A stretch of 64,000 nt of DNA from JABURQ01 sp029243145 (GCA_965660145.1 CBFHYX010000002.1:346124-410123), one strand, 5' to 3'; shown: positions 19,201-26,998, counted from the stretch's first letter. Notes: generated from the letters alone by a model not told the origin. A program made the numbers and translations.

Positions 19201-19681
19201 CTTGCCAAGAATCGGGAAGGCCGCCAGGTTTGGGAACCAACGCTTCAGCCAGCGGTTGTAACGACCACCAGGTTTTATCGGCTTTAGATTTCTCCTGGAC
19301 TAACACATTTTCTGGCCAATCGGCTCCCTGTTCGATCCAGAGTTTGAGCAATCCGATTTCTTCAGCGGAAAGAGCATCGCCTTCTTTTGGCATCTCTGCC
19401 GGTTCACCAGCTTGGGATGTCACCACGTCAATCAGATAACTTCCGTTAGGGTCGCCGGGAGTGACGTAACTCTTCTCTTTCAGATCCGCGATGGTCTCCA
19501 GTGACAACTTCCCTTTTCGGTTATTGGGAGAGTGGCAGCGGATGCAATGTTCTTCGAACAGAGGAGCGATTTGTTGCTCAAAATGGATCTGTGCTGAAGA
19601 GTTGGGAGCGTCATCGGCATAGGATCTTGTCATCAGACAAGCCACCAACATCAGGACAAAGACCGAGACCGTGAATCTCAT
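16295..19681 (-). CDS. Giant secreted cytochrome-c protein, PSCyt1-DUF1549-(discoidin-like)x2-DUF1553
   Basis: The ATG at 19681 has GAGG 6 nt upstream and begins a signal peptide (MRFTVSVFVLMLVACLMTRS). The 1128-residue protein opens with PSCyt1 (CIRCHSPNNRKGKLSLE). DUF1549 follows (RRITYDLTGLPPTP, then CARCHDHKFDPI). About residues 435-754 hold two tandem discoidin/F5-8C-like modules, each ending in an almost identical phrase (SWNEVANGGDRKPV and SWDEVAHGRDRKPV). DUF1553 ends the protein (RVLVNRVWQNHFGTGIV, TPLQALTMLNHQF). Two CxxCH motifs predict two hemes. It is the first structural gene after the GntR regulator, 40 nt downstream of it, and would head the sulfatase block. Confidence 0.93.
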   Translation of the reverse strand: MRFTVSVFVLMLVACLMTRSYADDAPNSSAQIHFEQQIAPLFEEHCIRCHSPNNRKGKLSLETIADLKEKSYVTPGDPNGSYLIDVVTSQAGEPAEMPKEGDALSAEEIGLLKLWIEQGADWPENVLVQEKSKADKTWWSLQPLAEALVPKPGGLPDSWQANPIDAFVFSRLTEQGLTLNQSADRRTLIRRITYDLTGLPPTPLEIETFEKDPDPQAYEKLVDRLLASPRYGERWGRHWLDVVRFGESNGFERNVIINDLWPFRDYVIESFNQDKPMDRFIREHLAGDLFGKGKPDQEIGAAFLVAGPYDNVGNQDPVAAAQIRANTIDEMIRTSGESFLGLTLGCARCHDHKFDPILQTDYYSWYATFAGVRHGSRVWATPEEQRHQVEKLKPLNARKAELTQQQRELKAEIAQRLWESNKEWSRPAVDARQNEETFPTISAKYVRFSISLTNQSQPCIDELEIYGPGDPANLALASSGGKATASSLLSGYPIHQIEHLNDGKSGNGHSWISKDTSGWAQIEFPRQMEINRVVWGRDREGKFRDRLSLEYRIEVSADGESWNEVANGGDRKPVDQNHLARRGLNGGALSLEKRWTRPPVDRLGTTEKFDPVQAKFVRLVCEAQDGNPASSSGFRIDEFEVWSADSDPQNVALADNGGKASGKAREIKDFPSAYGPHLAIDGKSGERFLAAGNDLTIELSNPTNINRVTFSSARGEATPSQRKFMFVADYRIEVSLDGKSWDEVAHGRDRKPVSEAHRKHRIDRATKPTPEEESELKKIDQELAQVSRELSASPPLQTAWLGSRQAAPGPFYTFLGGSPQKKGAVVVAASLSTLDQAAPTYRLAQSDSESERRRELAEWITSPKNPLTARVLVNRVWQNHFGTGIVATPNDFGYMGVKPTHPLLLDWLAKQLHEHNWRLKPLHKMIVLSQSYRQSSLFNEEAARIDGDSRYLWRFPPRRLSAEEIRDTILSVSGQLNEKMGGPGFRLYDYQQDNVATYVPLDQHGSETYRRAVYHQNARASVVDLMTEFDQPDCAYSTPERAETTTPLQALTMLNHQFTLDMAEALAERLRSEGGDKPEQQIERAFALCYGRQPTTTEVGDCLSLIEEHSLIALCRVLLNTSELIYVQ

Positions 19682-19721
19682 AATATACCTCAATGACGTT
19701 CATGCTTGAGAAATGAAACAC

Positions 19722-20456
19722 TCAAGGAATTTGAGTCGGAGTCACTTGCTCGGCGACATAGGGATCAAGATCGGCATCGGCGATCGCCTGCTTGCCAAAC
19801 AAATCTTGCACTAATGCGTTGCCTGCCTGATTGACGTGATCACCCATCGCCTCAGCGGCTGCTTCCCGGTCTTGCTTGATGATCCCACGAACAATGGCAA
19901 GATGTTCCAGGTTCTCATCCATCTCGGAATAATTGGCTCGTGCGGTTCGCACGCTATGTCGAGCATCACGAAGAGTTCGATATAAAACCGCGTATCGATT
20001 GATCTCATAGCTCAATCGTTCATTGCCGCAGCGTTCAGAGATCAAAGTGTGAAGTTGGTTGTCCAACAGCTTCGTTTCTTCCAACCAATCTTCGTCGCGA
20101 GTCGCGGTGGAGAGCCGTGCAAAATCGGCCTCCATCTGTTCAAGTTCACTCGGCGTAAAGTGACCAATACACCCGCGGACCGCTTCACATTCGAGAATTC
20201 GTCGGAGGTGGCAGATTTCCCAGAGTTGTTTCGGACCAAAAGGCCGAACTTCCGCACCACGGTTGGGCTGCAATTCAATGACACCGACTCCCGCCAATTC
20301 AACCAGTGCTTCACGAACCGGAGTGACACTCACGTTACATTGTTCGGCGAGATGCTCGACTCTTAAGCGCGCTCCGGGGGCATACTCACCATTGAAGAGT
20401 CGTGTTAAAATAAGCCTGACAACAGATTGTCGTCGCGTACCGTGATTGATGCTCAT
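19722..20456 (-). CDS. GntR family regulator with FCD domain
   Basis: The ATG at 20456 follows AAGG with an 8-nt spacer; a longer frame to 20495 lacks such a site. The 244-residue protein has a winged helix at about 10-75 (LAEQCNVSVTPVREALVEL) and an FCD all-helical effector domain with candidate metal residues in LDNQLHTLISERCGNE and GDHVNQAG. FCD regulators usually sense small organic acids or sugar acids. The gene lies 40 nt upstream of the giant cytochrome gene on the same strand, so it probably controls the sulfatase block from the promoter at 20514-20543. The ligand is unknown. Confidence 0.9.
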   Translation of the reverse strand: MSINHGTRRQSVVRLILTRLFNGEYAPGARLRVEHLAEQCNVSVTPVREALVELAGVGVIELQPNRGAEVRPFGPKQLWEICHLRRILECEAVRGCIGHFTPSELEQMEADFARLSTATRDEDWLEETKLLDNQLHTLISERCGNERLSYEINRYAVLYRTLRDARHSVRTARANYSEMDENLEHLAIVRGIIKQDREAAAEAMGDHVNQAGNALVQDLFGKQAIADADLDPYVAEQVTPTQIP

Positions 20457-20513
20457 AAAATCGACCTTCAAATTGGAGAACCTGCTCCGCAACATTACAC
20501 ATAATCTTTAATT

Positions 20514-20543
20514 ATTATATAAAACATTAACGGGCAGGATCAA
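20514..20543 (-). promoter_or_regulatory. Candidate sigma70-type promoter for the GntR gene
   Basis: Read on the minus strand, TTGATC (20543-20538) and TATAAT (20519-20514) are separated by 18 nt, inside a strongly AT-rich stretch 58 nt before the GntR start codon. The -10 box is perfect and the -35 box matches 4 of 6. It would drive the regulator and possibly the downstream sulfatase block. No transcript evidence is available. Confidence 0.5.
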
Positions 20544-20571
20544 CCATGTTTTCGAGTTTGGGCAACAAAAA

Positions 20572-21105
20572 TCAGGTTTCGTCGGCGTAGTGGATCAAAC
20601 TGAAGCATTCATGAGGAGTTAGCTTCTCGCGACCGTTGAGAAAATCGAGCTCTATCAGGAAGGCACAGCCAACAATCTTTGCGTTGCTATGATCCACCAG
20701 CTTCACACAAGCTTCCATTGTACCACCTGTGCCCAGCAAATCATCAAGAATTAAGACATTGTCTGATTGAGAAATAGCGTCCGTATGAATTTCCAGTGAA
20801 TCGGTGCCATATTCCAATTCGTAGTGAAATGCTTTGGTTTCAAAGGGAAGCTTGCCCGGCTTGCGGACGGGAATAAATCGTGCGCCCAGCGCTAACGCCA
20901 AGGGAGCTGCGAAGATAAATCCACGAGCTTCTGCGGCAACGATCGCCGTCACGCCGGCATCTTTGTACTTCGCCACGAATTGATCGATCACTGCCTGAAA
21001 CACTTTAGGATCAGCCAGCAGAGGTGTGATATCACGAAACATGATTCCCGGCTTGGGAAAATCAGGGACATTTCGAATACTGGCTTTCAATTCGGCTTGG
21101 TTCAT
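20572..21105 (-). CDS. apt: Adenine phosphoribosyltransferase
   Basis: This 177-residue protein converts adenine and PRPP to AMP in purine salvage, in the cytoplasm. The PRPP-binding motif VLILDDLLGTGGTMEA is complete, preceded by IVAAEARGFIFAAPLA and FIPVRKPGKLP, which are typical of Apt. Length matches the usual 170-185 residues. It lies 66 nt downstream of a hypoxanthine phosphoribosyltransferase gene on the same strand, so both are probably cotranscribed as a salvage pair. The C-terminal phrase HECFSLIHYADE is slightly extended. The assignment is secure. Confidence 0.96.
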   Translation of the reverse strand: MNQAELKASIRNVPDFPKPGIMFRDITPLLADPKVFQAVIDQFVAKYKDAGVTAIVAAEARGFIFAAPLALALGARFIPVRKPGKLPFETKAFHYELEYGTDSLEIHTDAISQSDNVLILDDLLGTGGTMEACVKLVDHSNAKIVGCAFLIELDFLNGREKLTPHECFSLIHYADET

Positions 21106-21171
21106 GATGATTCATTTACTTCAGAGGGCAGATAATGGAAAGGGTTAGTTTATCCTAATGGAAACACAATA

Positions 21172-21714
21172 TCACTCAGGGATGACGCGAACATCGGGCA
21201 AGTTGCGATACAAGCCATCCCAATCGAGTCCATAACCGACGACAAACTTATTGGGGATCTGAAAGCCAAAGTAATCTGGCGTGCGTCCTGTTTCATTGCG
21301 TTCGGACTTCCACAGAAGAACGGCGGACTTCAGGGATGCAGGTTTCATGACGGAGATGACCTCGACCATTCGGCTGAGAGTATGCCCCGTGTCGAGAATG
21401 TCATCGAGCAGTAAGACATGTTTTCCCGTCAGTGTCGGCAACCCTGACAAATCAATGGCTAACTCCCCCGCAGAGGTCGCTTTCCCGCGATAACTGGAGG
21501 CATTAAGGAATTCCAAACGAACCGGGACTTCCAAACCGCGGATCAAGTCGGAGAGAAACACGACCACACCCGACATGATTCCCACAACGACAAGTTCACG
21601 TCCGTTGTATTCCTGGTTCATTATTGCAGCCAGTTCTGCAATTCGCGACTCAATACGTTCGCGAGAAAGCAGGATTTCAAGCTGATTGGCGGGAGGATGG
21701 GGAGGATGAGTCAT
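21172..21714 (-). CDS. hpt: Hypoxanthine phosphoribosyltransferase
   Basis: The 180-residue protein salvages hypoxanthine (and perhaps guanine) with PRPP to give IMP or GMP. The PRPP motif is VLLLDDILDTGHTLSRM. The end of the protein has KFVVGYGLDWDGLYRNLPDV, the hallmark C-terminus of bacterial HPRTs, with Asp and Tyr residues for the base-binding site. The N-terminal LEILLSRERIESRIAELA is also typical. Its partner apt lies 66 nt downstream. Upstream is a 361-nt divergent intergenic region with a hairpin at 21825-21845. The assignment is secure. Confidence 0.96.
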   Translation of the reverse strand: MTHPPHPPANQLEILLSRERIESRIAELAAIMNQEYNGRELVVVGIMSGVVVFLSDLIRGLEVPVRLEFLNASSYRGKATSAGELAIDLSGLPTLTGKHVLLLDDILDTGHTLSRMVEVISVMKPASLKSAVLLWKSERNETGRTPDYFGFQIPNKFVVGYGLDWDGLYRNLPDVRVIPE

Positions 21715-22075
21715 CGGTCGTCAACTCGCGAATTCAGGACAAATCAAAGGCTGACTGTAATCAGCGAAAGCAAAAAAGTCGAATCGGCCCAAAACCGGGT
21801 CTGACGTAACGGTTGGTTAAAACGGGATATTTACGCAGAATATCCGGCCTGTTTGAGGGCGTTAAATGTTGCCAGAAACGCATACTTTGACGCAAGTCAC
21901 CCGCAACCAATTCGCAATCACTTCGCGCGCCAAGCACTGTCGTAGACTACGCGTTGACAGCAACTTACGCGAGAATTAGAGTTCGTTCGTCGGAAGGAAA
22001 TTCCGGCGTCCAAAAAGACTCGGCGTGGCAAAATGGATTGACCCGCCGCCGCAACCATACCTGCGAAAGATCGTC
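21715..22075. other. Divergent intergenic region between hpt and the hydrolase-fold gene
   Basis: About 360 nt separate the two divergent genes, allowing for the uncertain hydrolase start. I see a perfect 7-bp inverted repeat, GGATATT and AATATCC, at 21825-21831 and 21839-21845, with a 7-nt loop and no T-run, so it looks more like an operator or structured leader than a terminator. A possible plus-strand promoter lies at 21954-21982. No small reading frame is convincing. Confidence 0.5.
21954..21982 (+). promoter_or_regulatory. Possible promoter for the hydrolase-fold gene
   Basis: TTGACA at 21954-21959 is followed after 17 nt by TAGAGT at 21977-21982, a perfect -35 box with a 4-of-6 -10 box. 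It would start transcription about 85 nt before the ATG at 22076, or 35 nt before a possible GTG at 22025. Support is from motif and spacing only. Confidence 0.35.
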
Positions 22076-22870
22076 ATGAACTCTCGTTTTGAACAACATC
22101 CCGAATCTCACTGGTGGTCGCAGATGTCGCGCCCTCATTTCCTGAACTTGCCGGAATCCCTCCAGGAAGTTCCCTTCGAAGAAGGAGAGGAAGAATTGGC
22201 GGCTGACCTCGAAACACCAGCCGTCGAGACCGACCTCCCACTCTCTCTGCATTTGCCTGACCCATTTGAACCTCGCTACCGATACCCGGTCGTGATCTGG
22301 TTGCATCAGGATGAGAGTAACGAAGAAGAGTTACACACAGTGATGCCGCAAATCAGCGATCAGAACTATATTGGATTGGCGTTTCGCGGAACGTCCGATG
22401 ACGGTCAGTCTGAAAGCGGAGCTTTTCATTGGGAAGCCTGCCAAGACAAACTTGCCGATCTGTTGGAAGAAATTCGCGAAACTATTGCCGAAATGAGCCG
22501 ATTCTTTCGAATGGACTTGGATCGTATTTATGTCGCTGGGTTCGATTCTGGTGCGACCGTTGCCTTGGAACTTTTGCTGGAAGCGCCCGAACTGTTTGCG
22601 GGTGCCATTGCACTTGGTGGAGGCATTCCTTCAACCGCTGGCTACGGTAGCAAGTACCGCCAGCTCTCTGCGAAAAAGGTCTTACTCGGTTGGGGACGAA
22701 AAGATCACGTCCTCGATGCGAAGTCTTTTCAAGAGCAAATCCATCAGCTCGAACAAACGGGCGTTTTGGCTGATAAGCGATTGTACGATTGTGGTCACGA
22801 GATGACTGCCGACATGCTGAAAGAAATCGACCATTGGTTGATGGCGGATTGCAGGTCGGCTTTTGTGTAA
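22076..22870 (+). CDS. Alpha/beta-hydrolase-fold protein with substituted nucleophile
   Basis: The protein resembles the phospholipase/carboxylesterase group: PVVIWLHQDESNEEEL provides the oxyanion-loop region, VYVAGFDSGATVALELLL the nucleophile elbow, VLLGWGRKDHVLD the acid loop and DCGHEMTADML the histidine. At the elbow the expected GxSxG reads GFDSG, so the usual serine is Asp157 with Ser158 next to it. The product may have an altered mechanism or be a non-catalytic binder. The start is uncertain: ATG 22076 gives 264 residues, while a GTG at 22025 in the same frame would add 17. No neighbour on its strand reveals a pathway. Confidence 0.82.
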   Translation: MNSRFEQHPESHWWSQMSRPHFLNLPESLQEVPFEEGEEELAADLETPAVETDLPLSLHLPDPFEPRYRYPVVIWLHQDESNEEELHTVMPQISDQNYIGLAFRGTSDDGQSESGAFHWEACQDKLADLLEEIRETIAEMSRFFRMDLDRIYVAGFDSGATVALELLLEAPELFAGAIALGGGIPSTAGYGSKYRQLSAKKVLLGWGRKDHVLDAKSFQEQIHQLEQTGVLADKRLYDCGHEMTADMLKEIDHWLMADCRSAFV

Positions 22871-23014
22871 CCGCTTGTTGTAAAATACGGATTCCTACAA
22901 AGTTTGTAATATCGGATTGTCATTATTCATCTTAAAGCGATACTCTGTAAACAGTATTCGCCTCGATGCGATGCTCTTTAAGTTGACAACTCCGATGTAA
23001 AAAAGAGATTCGTG

Positions 23015-23407
23015 ATGACCATCAAGCGTCTGTTGTTTGTCTGTGTGGAAAATTCCAATCGAAGTCAAATGGCAGAAGCATTTGCCCGCATCTATGGTGG
23101 GGACGATGTGAAATCGTTCAGCGCAGGATCAAAGCCCTCCGGCCTCGTGAATCCGAAAGCGGTTGCCGCCATGGATGAGGTCGGATACGACCTCACACTC
23201 CATCACTCCAAATCCCTGGACGATATCCCGGAGGGAGAATTTGCCGCGGCCATTACGATGGGTTGCGGAGACTCCTGCCCCAATGTTTCGGCGGCCATCA
23301 AGGAAGACTGGCAGCTTCCCGACCCGCGTGATCTCCCCCCCGAAGAGTTTTATCAAGTGCGAGATGCCATTTCCAAGAAGGTGAAAGAGCTTCTAGAGCG
23401 TATTTAA
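23015..23407 (+). CDS. Low-molecular-weight phosphatase / arsenate-reductase-like protein
   Basis: The 130-residue protein has the P-loop CX5R near its N-terminus (C10 to R16 in VCVENSNRSQMAEAF) and the general-acid loop LPDPRDLPPEEF. Both are hallmarks of the family shared by low-molecular-weight protein tyrosine phosphatases and thioredoxin-coupled ArsC. A third conserved stretch is ITMGCGDSCPN, whose two Cys could form the disulfide relay of an ArsC-type enzyme. The ATG at 23015 is preferred over a GTG one codon earlier. No arsenic operon genes lie nearby, so arsenate reduction is not supported by context. The hairpin at 23395-23417 probably terminates it. Confidence 0.88.
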   Translation: MTIKRLLFVCVENSNRSQMAEAFARIYGGDDVKSFSAGSKPSGLVNPKAVAAMDEVGYDLTLHHSKSLDDIPEGEFAAAITMGCGDSCPNVSAAIKEDWQLPDPRDLPPEEFYQVRDAISKKVKELLERI

Positions 23408-23417
23408 CCGCTCTTTT
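23395..23417 (+). terminator. Rho-independent terminator overlapping the stop codon
   Basis: AGAGCG (23395-23400) pairs with CGCTCT (23409-23414) around an 8-nt loop that includes the TAA stop at 23405-23407, followed by TTT. The stem is short at 6 bp, so efficiency is uncertain. Confidence 0.5.
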
Positions 23418-23516
23418 AAGTATCGAGTTGGCCTTCACAAGGATGACATAATCACTAGAATTCGTCTTGTTTAATTGATCATTTTCTATTGGCCAATTCG
23501 GGATGGAGCCCCCCTC

Positions 23517-24260
23517 GTGAAGATTCGTAGTCCTCGATTGACCCGTATGATGGGCTGGTGCCTGGGAAAATCATTTCGGCTGTTGGCACGTACCATTCGA
23601 TATCGAGTCATTGAAGAGTATCCGGGGACGAATCTCGTCAGCTCGGAATGCAATACGCCGTATCTTTACGCGCTTTGGCACGATCAAACGTTTATGCCAA
23701 TCACCTATCGAGTCAATCTTCCACACAAAGACACCTACATCCCCGCAAAGACTCTCGTCAGCAAACATCAAGATGGCTCGTGGCTCTCGGAATTTATGAA
23801 GCACTTCGATCTGGGCGCTGTTCGCGGCTCGTCGAGCAAGGGAGGAGCCACCGCTCTGAAAAAACTCCTTGCCACTGCCGAGAAGTGTCATATTGTGATC
23901 ACACCCGACGGGCCGCGAGGCCCGCGTCACAAAGTCAAACCGGGGATCGTCTACCTGGCATCACAAACCGGCATACCGATTGTCGCCAATGCCAATGCAG
24001 TGAGTCGCTTTTGGGACATTGCTGGGAGCTGGACGAACCAGATTATTCCCAAACCGTTTTCGAAAGTGATCTTGCTGACCGGCACTCCCATTCACGTTCC
24101 CGAAGATATTTCACGGGAACAGATGGAGGAGTACCAAGCGATCATCGAAGCCGATCTTGTACGGCTACAGCAGCTTGCTGATCAATTGTTGAACGGACAG
24201 ATTAAAGAACTCCCCGACAACTCGGATCGTGCTAAAATCTCGCAACGACCCGCGGCATAG
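23517..24260 (+). CDS. DUF374 lysophospholipid-acyltransferase-like protein
   Basis: I chose the GTG at 23517 because GGAG lies 8 nt upstream; a TTG at 23475 would add 14 residues without support. The 247-residue protein matches the DUF374 branch of glycerolipid acyltransferases. LYALWHDQTFMPI carries the catalytic HD (the family's H-x4-D has a shorter form here). AVRGSSSKGGATALKKLL, ITPDGPRGPRHKVKPG and VYLASQTGIPIVANANA are the diagnostic blocks. DUF374 proteins act at the inner membrane on lipid A-related or phospholipid acylation; which of these applies is unknown. It converges on the WD40/cytochrome gene with an 11-nt gap. Confidence 0.9.
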   Translation: MKIRSPRLTRMMGWCLGKSFRLLARTIRYRVIEEYPGTNLVSSECNTPYLYALWHDQTFMPITYRVNLPHKDTYIPAKTLVSKHQDGSWLSEFMKHFDLGAVRGSSSKGGATALKKLLATAEKCHIVITPDGPRGPRHKVKPGIVYLASQTGIPIVANANAVSRFWDIAGSWTNQIIPKPFSKVILLTGTPIHVPEDISREQMEEYQAIIEADLVRLQQLADQLLNGQIKELPDNSDRAKISQRPAA

Positions 24261-24271
24261 AATTGATTAAA

Positions 24272-26998
24272 TCACCGAACGATAGAAGCCTGTTCGTTCC
24301 CGACCAATGGTGCGAGTATTGTGCGAATGCTTTCGACTTCCTTCTTCACGGCATCACGTGCTTGCGTCGCTTTGGTCGTCTCTGCTTGTGTTGCAGCGTA
24401 TTTTGCTTGAACAGGTTTCATCGCAGCCGTTTTATCGACAACAACTTTCTGAGACGCCGTGAGGGCAATCTGAGCGGTTTCCATCTGTGTGGTGATCGCG
24501 GCAATTTTGGTGTTCTGTGCAACCACTTCTGCCTTCTTGGCTTCGACTGCTTTTTTCAGATTACCAAGTTCTCCGGCCCGCTTGGCGACCAGGTCCATTA
24601 ATGTTTTTGCTGAGGCGGCGAGTTCTTTGTCGTCCTTCAATTGATCGGCCACTTCTTGTGCTTTTTTGGCGGCTTCTGTGATCATGGGAAGTGCTTTTTC
24701 AAGATTGGCAGTCTGGGTGTTCAAAACAACCAACTGACCATTTTGCGCCACCAAAGTATTCTTCTGGGCTGCGAGATCGGCAACAATCTTGTTCAGATTT
24801 GCTTGTGAGGCTGTTGCTGTTTGCTGTGCCTTTGTCAAATCGGCTTGTGCCATATCGAGGACTGCTTTCGCTTCTGCTTCGGCCAACTGTTTCTGAGTGA
24901 GTTCCTGTTCTTTCGCTTTCATTTCAGTCAGTTTAACCGTGAGAGTCAGTTGCGTCTGCCACTCTTTCAGTTCCTTTTGGCTGACCGCCAATGTTTGTTG
25001 AGCCTCTGTCATTGCGGCTTGTGCAACAGTGGCCATGTCGGTTGCTGGTTTCAGCATGGCATCGACTGTTTGTTGCGTCTTCACGGCAGCTTGGTAAGCC
25101 GCGGTGGCGTCCAGCAGTTTTTTATCAGCGACCGCTTTATCTGTCGTGGCTTTGATCAAGGCGGCTGTTTTGTCAGCTTGGACTTTCTGTTGTACCGCGA
25201 GAGCAGCCGCTTTTTCATCGTGCTGAGCTTTCACCTGAGCTGCCACGCCTGCCAGATTCTTATCTTCAGGCAATTTTGCGGCGGCAGCGGCAGTTTGATC
25301 CATGGCAGCCTTCAGTGACGCAGTGACCGGGGTGAGTGTCGCGACCTGTAGATCTGCGGCCGCTTTCTCTTTCGTCAAAGTGTCAACTTGGGCTTTCAGA
25401 GTATTCACTAAAGCCGTTGTATCATCGAGTATTTTTTTCGTCGCCACGGAAGTTTGCTGAGCTGTCGCCAAATCGGCTTTCACCTTAGCAAGCGCTACCA
25501 CGAGTGGCTTGGCAGCGGCGGATTTTGTAGTGAAGTCTTGTGTTTGAGTCGCCACCAATTTGGTCAACTCGGCAATCCGTTCTTCAATCTTCATGGGATT
25601 GGTCGAAACTTGACCCAGATCTTGTCCCTCTACGGCATTCCAGACTTTCGTCAAGCCGGTCCAGTCACCCGCGATAACACGATTCGTTTCGTCGCAAAAA
25701 GAAACAGCCGTCGCAATATCTGTCAAGCCGCCGAAAGCTTTCAACTCTTTGCCGTTGGCATCCCACAATTTGGCAACTTTATCGCGTCCACAGGAGACGA
25801 TCCGGCCATCCCGTGTGTATTCCACAGAAGCCACACCACCACCGTGAGCATTGAAGTTTTTGATCTGAGCCTGTTCACTCGGCTTACTCATATCCCAGAT
25901 GGCAACTTTGCCATCTTCGCTACCCGTGGCAAGCAATAGGGTATTCGCTGCTGATACCCAAGACATACTTGTAATGGCTTCTTTGTGTCCCGGTAGTGTG
26001 AGGAAATTTCGTCCGGTATAAGGATCCCAGATATGTAGTCCACCGACGCGGTCAGCCGTAGCTAACAATACGCCATCGGGACTGAATTCCAGTGAGTAAA
26101 TCCAATCGGTATGTTTCTTGATTTCGTGTTGCAGTGAACCGTCTGATGTCGAATAAATGCGAATCATCTTCCCAGGACCACCCAAGGCGATCTTGGTTTG
26201 ATCGGCACTGATATCGGCAGCCAGAACGGTATCCAACTCATCACCCACAGTAATCACACGTTCGCCAGTCGTGACGTTGAAGACCACGACTTTCCCTTGT
26301 GCTGCAGAGTGACCGCCACCGGCCAACAACAGCGACCCGTTTCGGCTGAACTTCAAAATCTGCGGTTCGCCTTCAGGAAAAGGGAGAACACCGGCAAGCT
26401 CGAGAGACTTGGTGTTATAAAGCAAAATTTGTTTTTGACCGGCGATCGCCGTGAGAGGTGCCCACGGACTGGTGGCAATCGTGTTAACTGTCGTCGTTGT
26501 CGATGTTCGCAAAACAGGCTGAAGACTGAGATAATTGGGCATCGCCACGACTGTGGGTCGTTGATCGAGGGCCGCGTTGGGATCGAGTGAGAGATCCATC
26601 TTTGGTTTATTAGAAAGCATTGCTTTACTGGTCGAGGTTTCGAGCAATCCCCCATTGATCCACTTGGCGATCAAATCAATTTGATTAGCCGGAATTTTGT
26701 CGGACTTCGGCGGCATATATGGCTCGGACTCATGAGTGACCAACATATAGAGGTAACTCAGTTCCGCGTCACCACCTTCAACGACGGCTCCAGAACTTCC
26801 CCCTTGCATCATGGTCAGATAATTTGTCACGTCGAGACCGCCCGATTTCTTATCAGCATTGTGACAAGTGGCGCAATGCTGGCGAAAGATCGGCTTGATG
26901 TGCTCTTCATACGTGACCTTATCCTGAGCACCCACTGAGAGCACAGAGGTCGTCAACAGAAGGGCTGCAAAACCCAGTTGTGATGTTTGGCGTTTCAT
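24272..26998 (-). CDS. Secreted cytochrome-c/WD40 protein with long coiled-coil tail
   Basis: AGGAG 8 nt upstream supports the ATG at 26998. The 908-residue protein has a signal peptide, then PSCyt1 with CATCHNADKKSGGLDV near residue 42. A WD40 propeller covers about residues 150-475 (repeat examples: HTDWIYSLEFSPDGVLLAT and ATGSEDGKVAIWDM). From about 485 to 890 it is a nearly uninterrupted Ala/Lys/Gln/Thr-rich coiled coil that contains very few aromatic residues. The layout suggests a heme-bearing scaffold with a fibrous arm in the periplasm or at the surface. It is the last gene of a four-gene minus-strand run with Big2/DUF1549, PPC and DUF1501 genes. Function is unknown. Confidence 0.9.
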   Translation of the reverse strand: MKRQTSQLGFAALLLTTSVLSVGAQDKVTYEEHIKPIFRQHCATCHNADKKSGGLDVTNYLTMMQGGSSGAVVEGGDAELSYLYMLVTHESEPYMPPKSDKIPANQIDLIAKWINGGLLETSTSKAMLSNKPKMDLSLDPNAALDQRPTVVAMPNYLSLQPVLRTSTTTTVNTIATSPWAPLTAIAGQKQILLYNTKSLELAGVLPFPEGEPQILKFSRNGSLLLAGGGHSAAQGKVVVFNVTTGERVITVGDELDTVLAADISADQTKIALGGPGKMIRIYSTSDGSLQHEIKKHTDWIYSLEFSPDGVLLATADRVGGLHIWDPYTGRNFLTLPGHKEAITSMSWVSAANTLLLATGSEDGKVAIWDMSKPSEQAQIKNFNAHGGGVASVEYTRDGRIVSCGRDKVAKLWDANGKELKAFGGLTDIATAVSFCDETNRVIAGDWTGLTKVWNAVEGQDLGQVSTNPMKIEERIAELTKLVATQTQDFTTKSAAAKPLVVALAKVKADLATAQQTSVATKKILDDTTALVNTLKAQVDTLTKEKAAADLQVATLTPVTASLKAAMDQTAAAAAKLPEDKNLAGVAAQVKAQHDEKAAALAVQQKVQADKTAALIKATTDKAVADKKLLDATAAYQAAVKTQQTVDAMLKPATDMATVAQAAMTEAQQTLAVSQKELKEWQTQLTLTVKLTEMKAKEQELTQKQLAEAEAKAVLDMAQADLTKAQQTATASQANLNKIVADLAAQKNTLVAQNGQLVVLNTQTANLEKALPMITEAAKKAQEVADQLKDDKELAASAKTLMDLVAKRAGELGNLKKAVEAKKAEVVAQNTKIAAITTQMETAQIALTASQKVVVDKTAAMKPVQAKYAATQAETTKATQARDAVKKEVESIRTILAPLVGNEQASIVR

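Noticed and set aside
1..20456. Classical polysaccharide utilisation locus
   Set aside because: No SusC/SusD pair, TonB transporter or glycoside hydrolase is present among the genes of the block.
23015..23407. Arsenic resistance gene
   Set aside because: Family match allows arsenate reduction, but no arsR, arsB or acr3 gene lies nearby, so I keep the broader call.
24821..25318. Long plus-strand open frame opposite the WD40/coiled-coil gene
   Set aside because: It is Cys/Phe/Leu-rich, with no domain, and is the mirror of the Ala/Lys/Gln-rich coiled coil on the minus strand.
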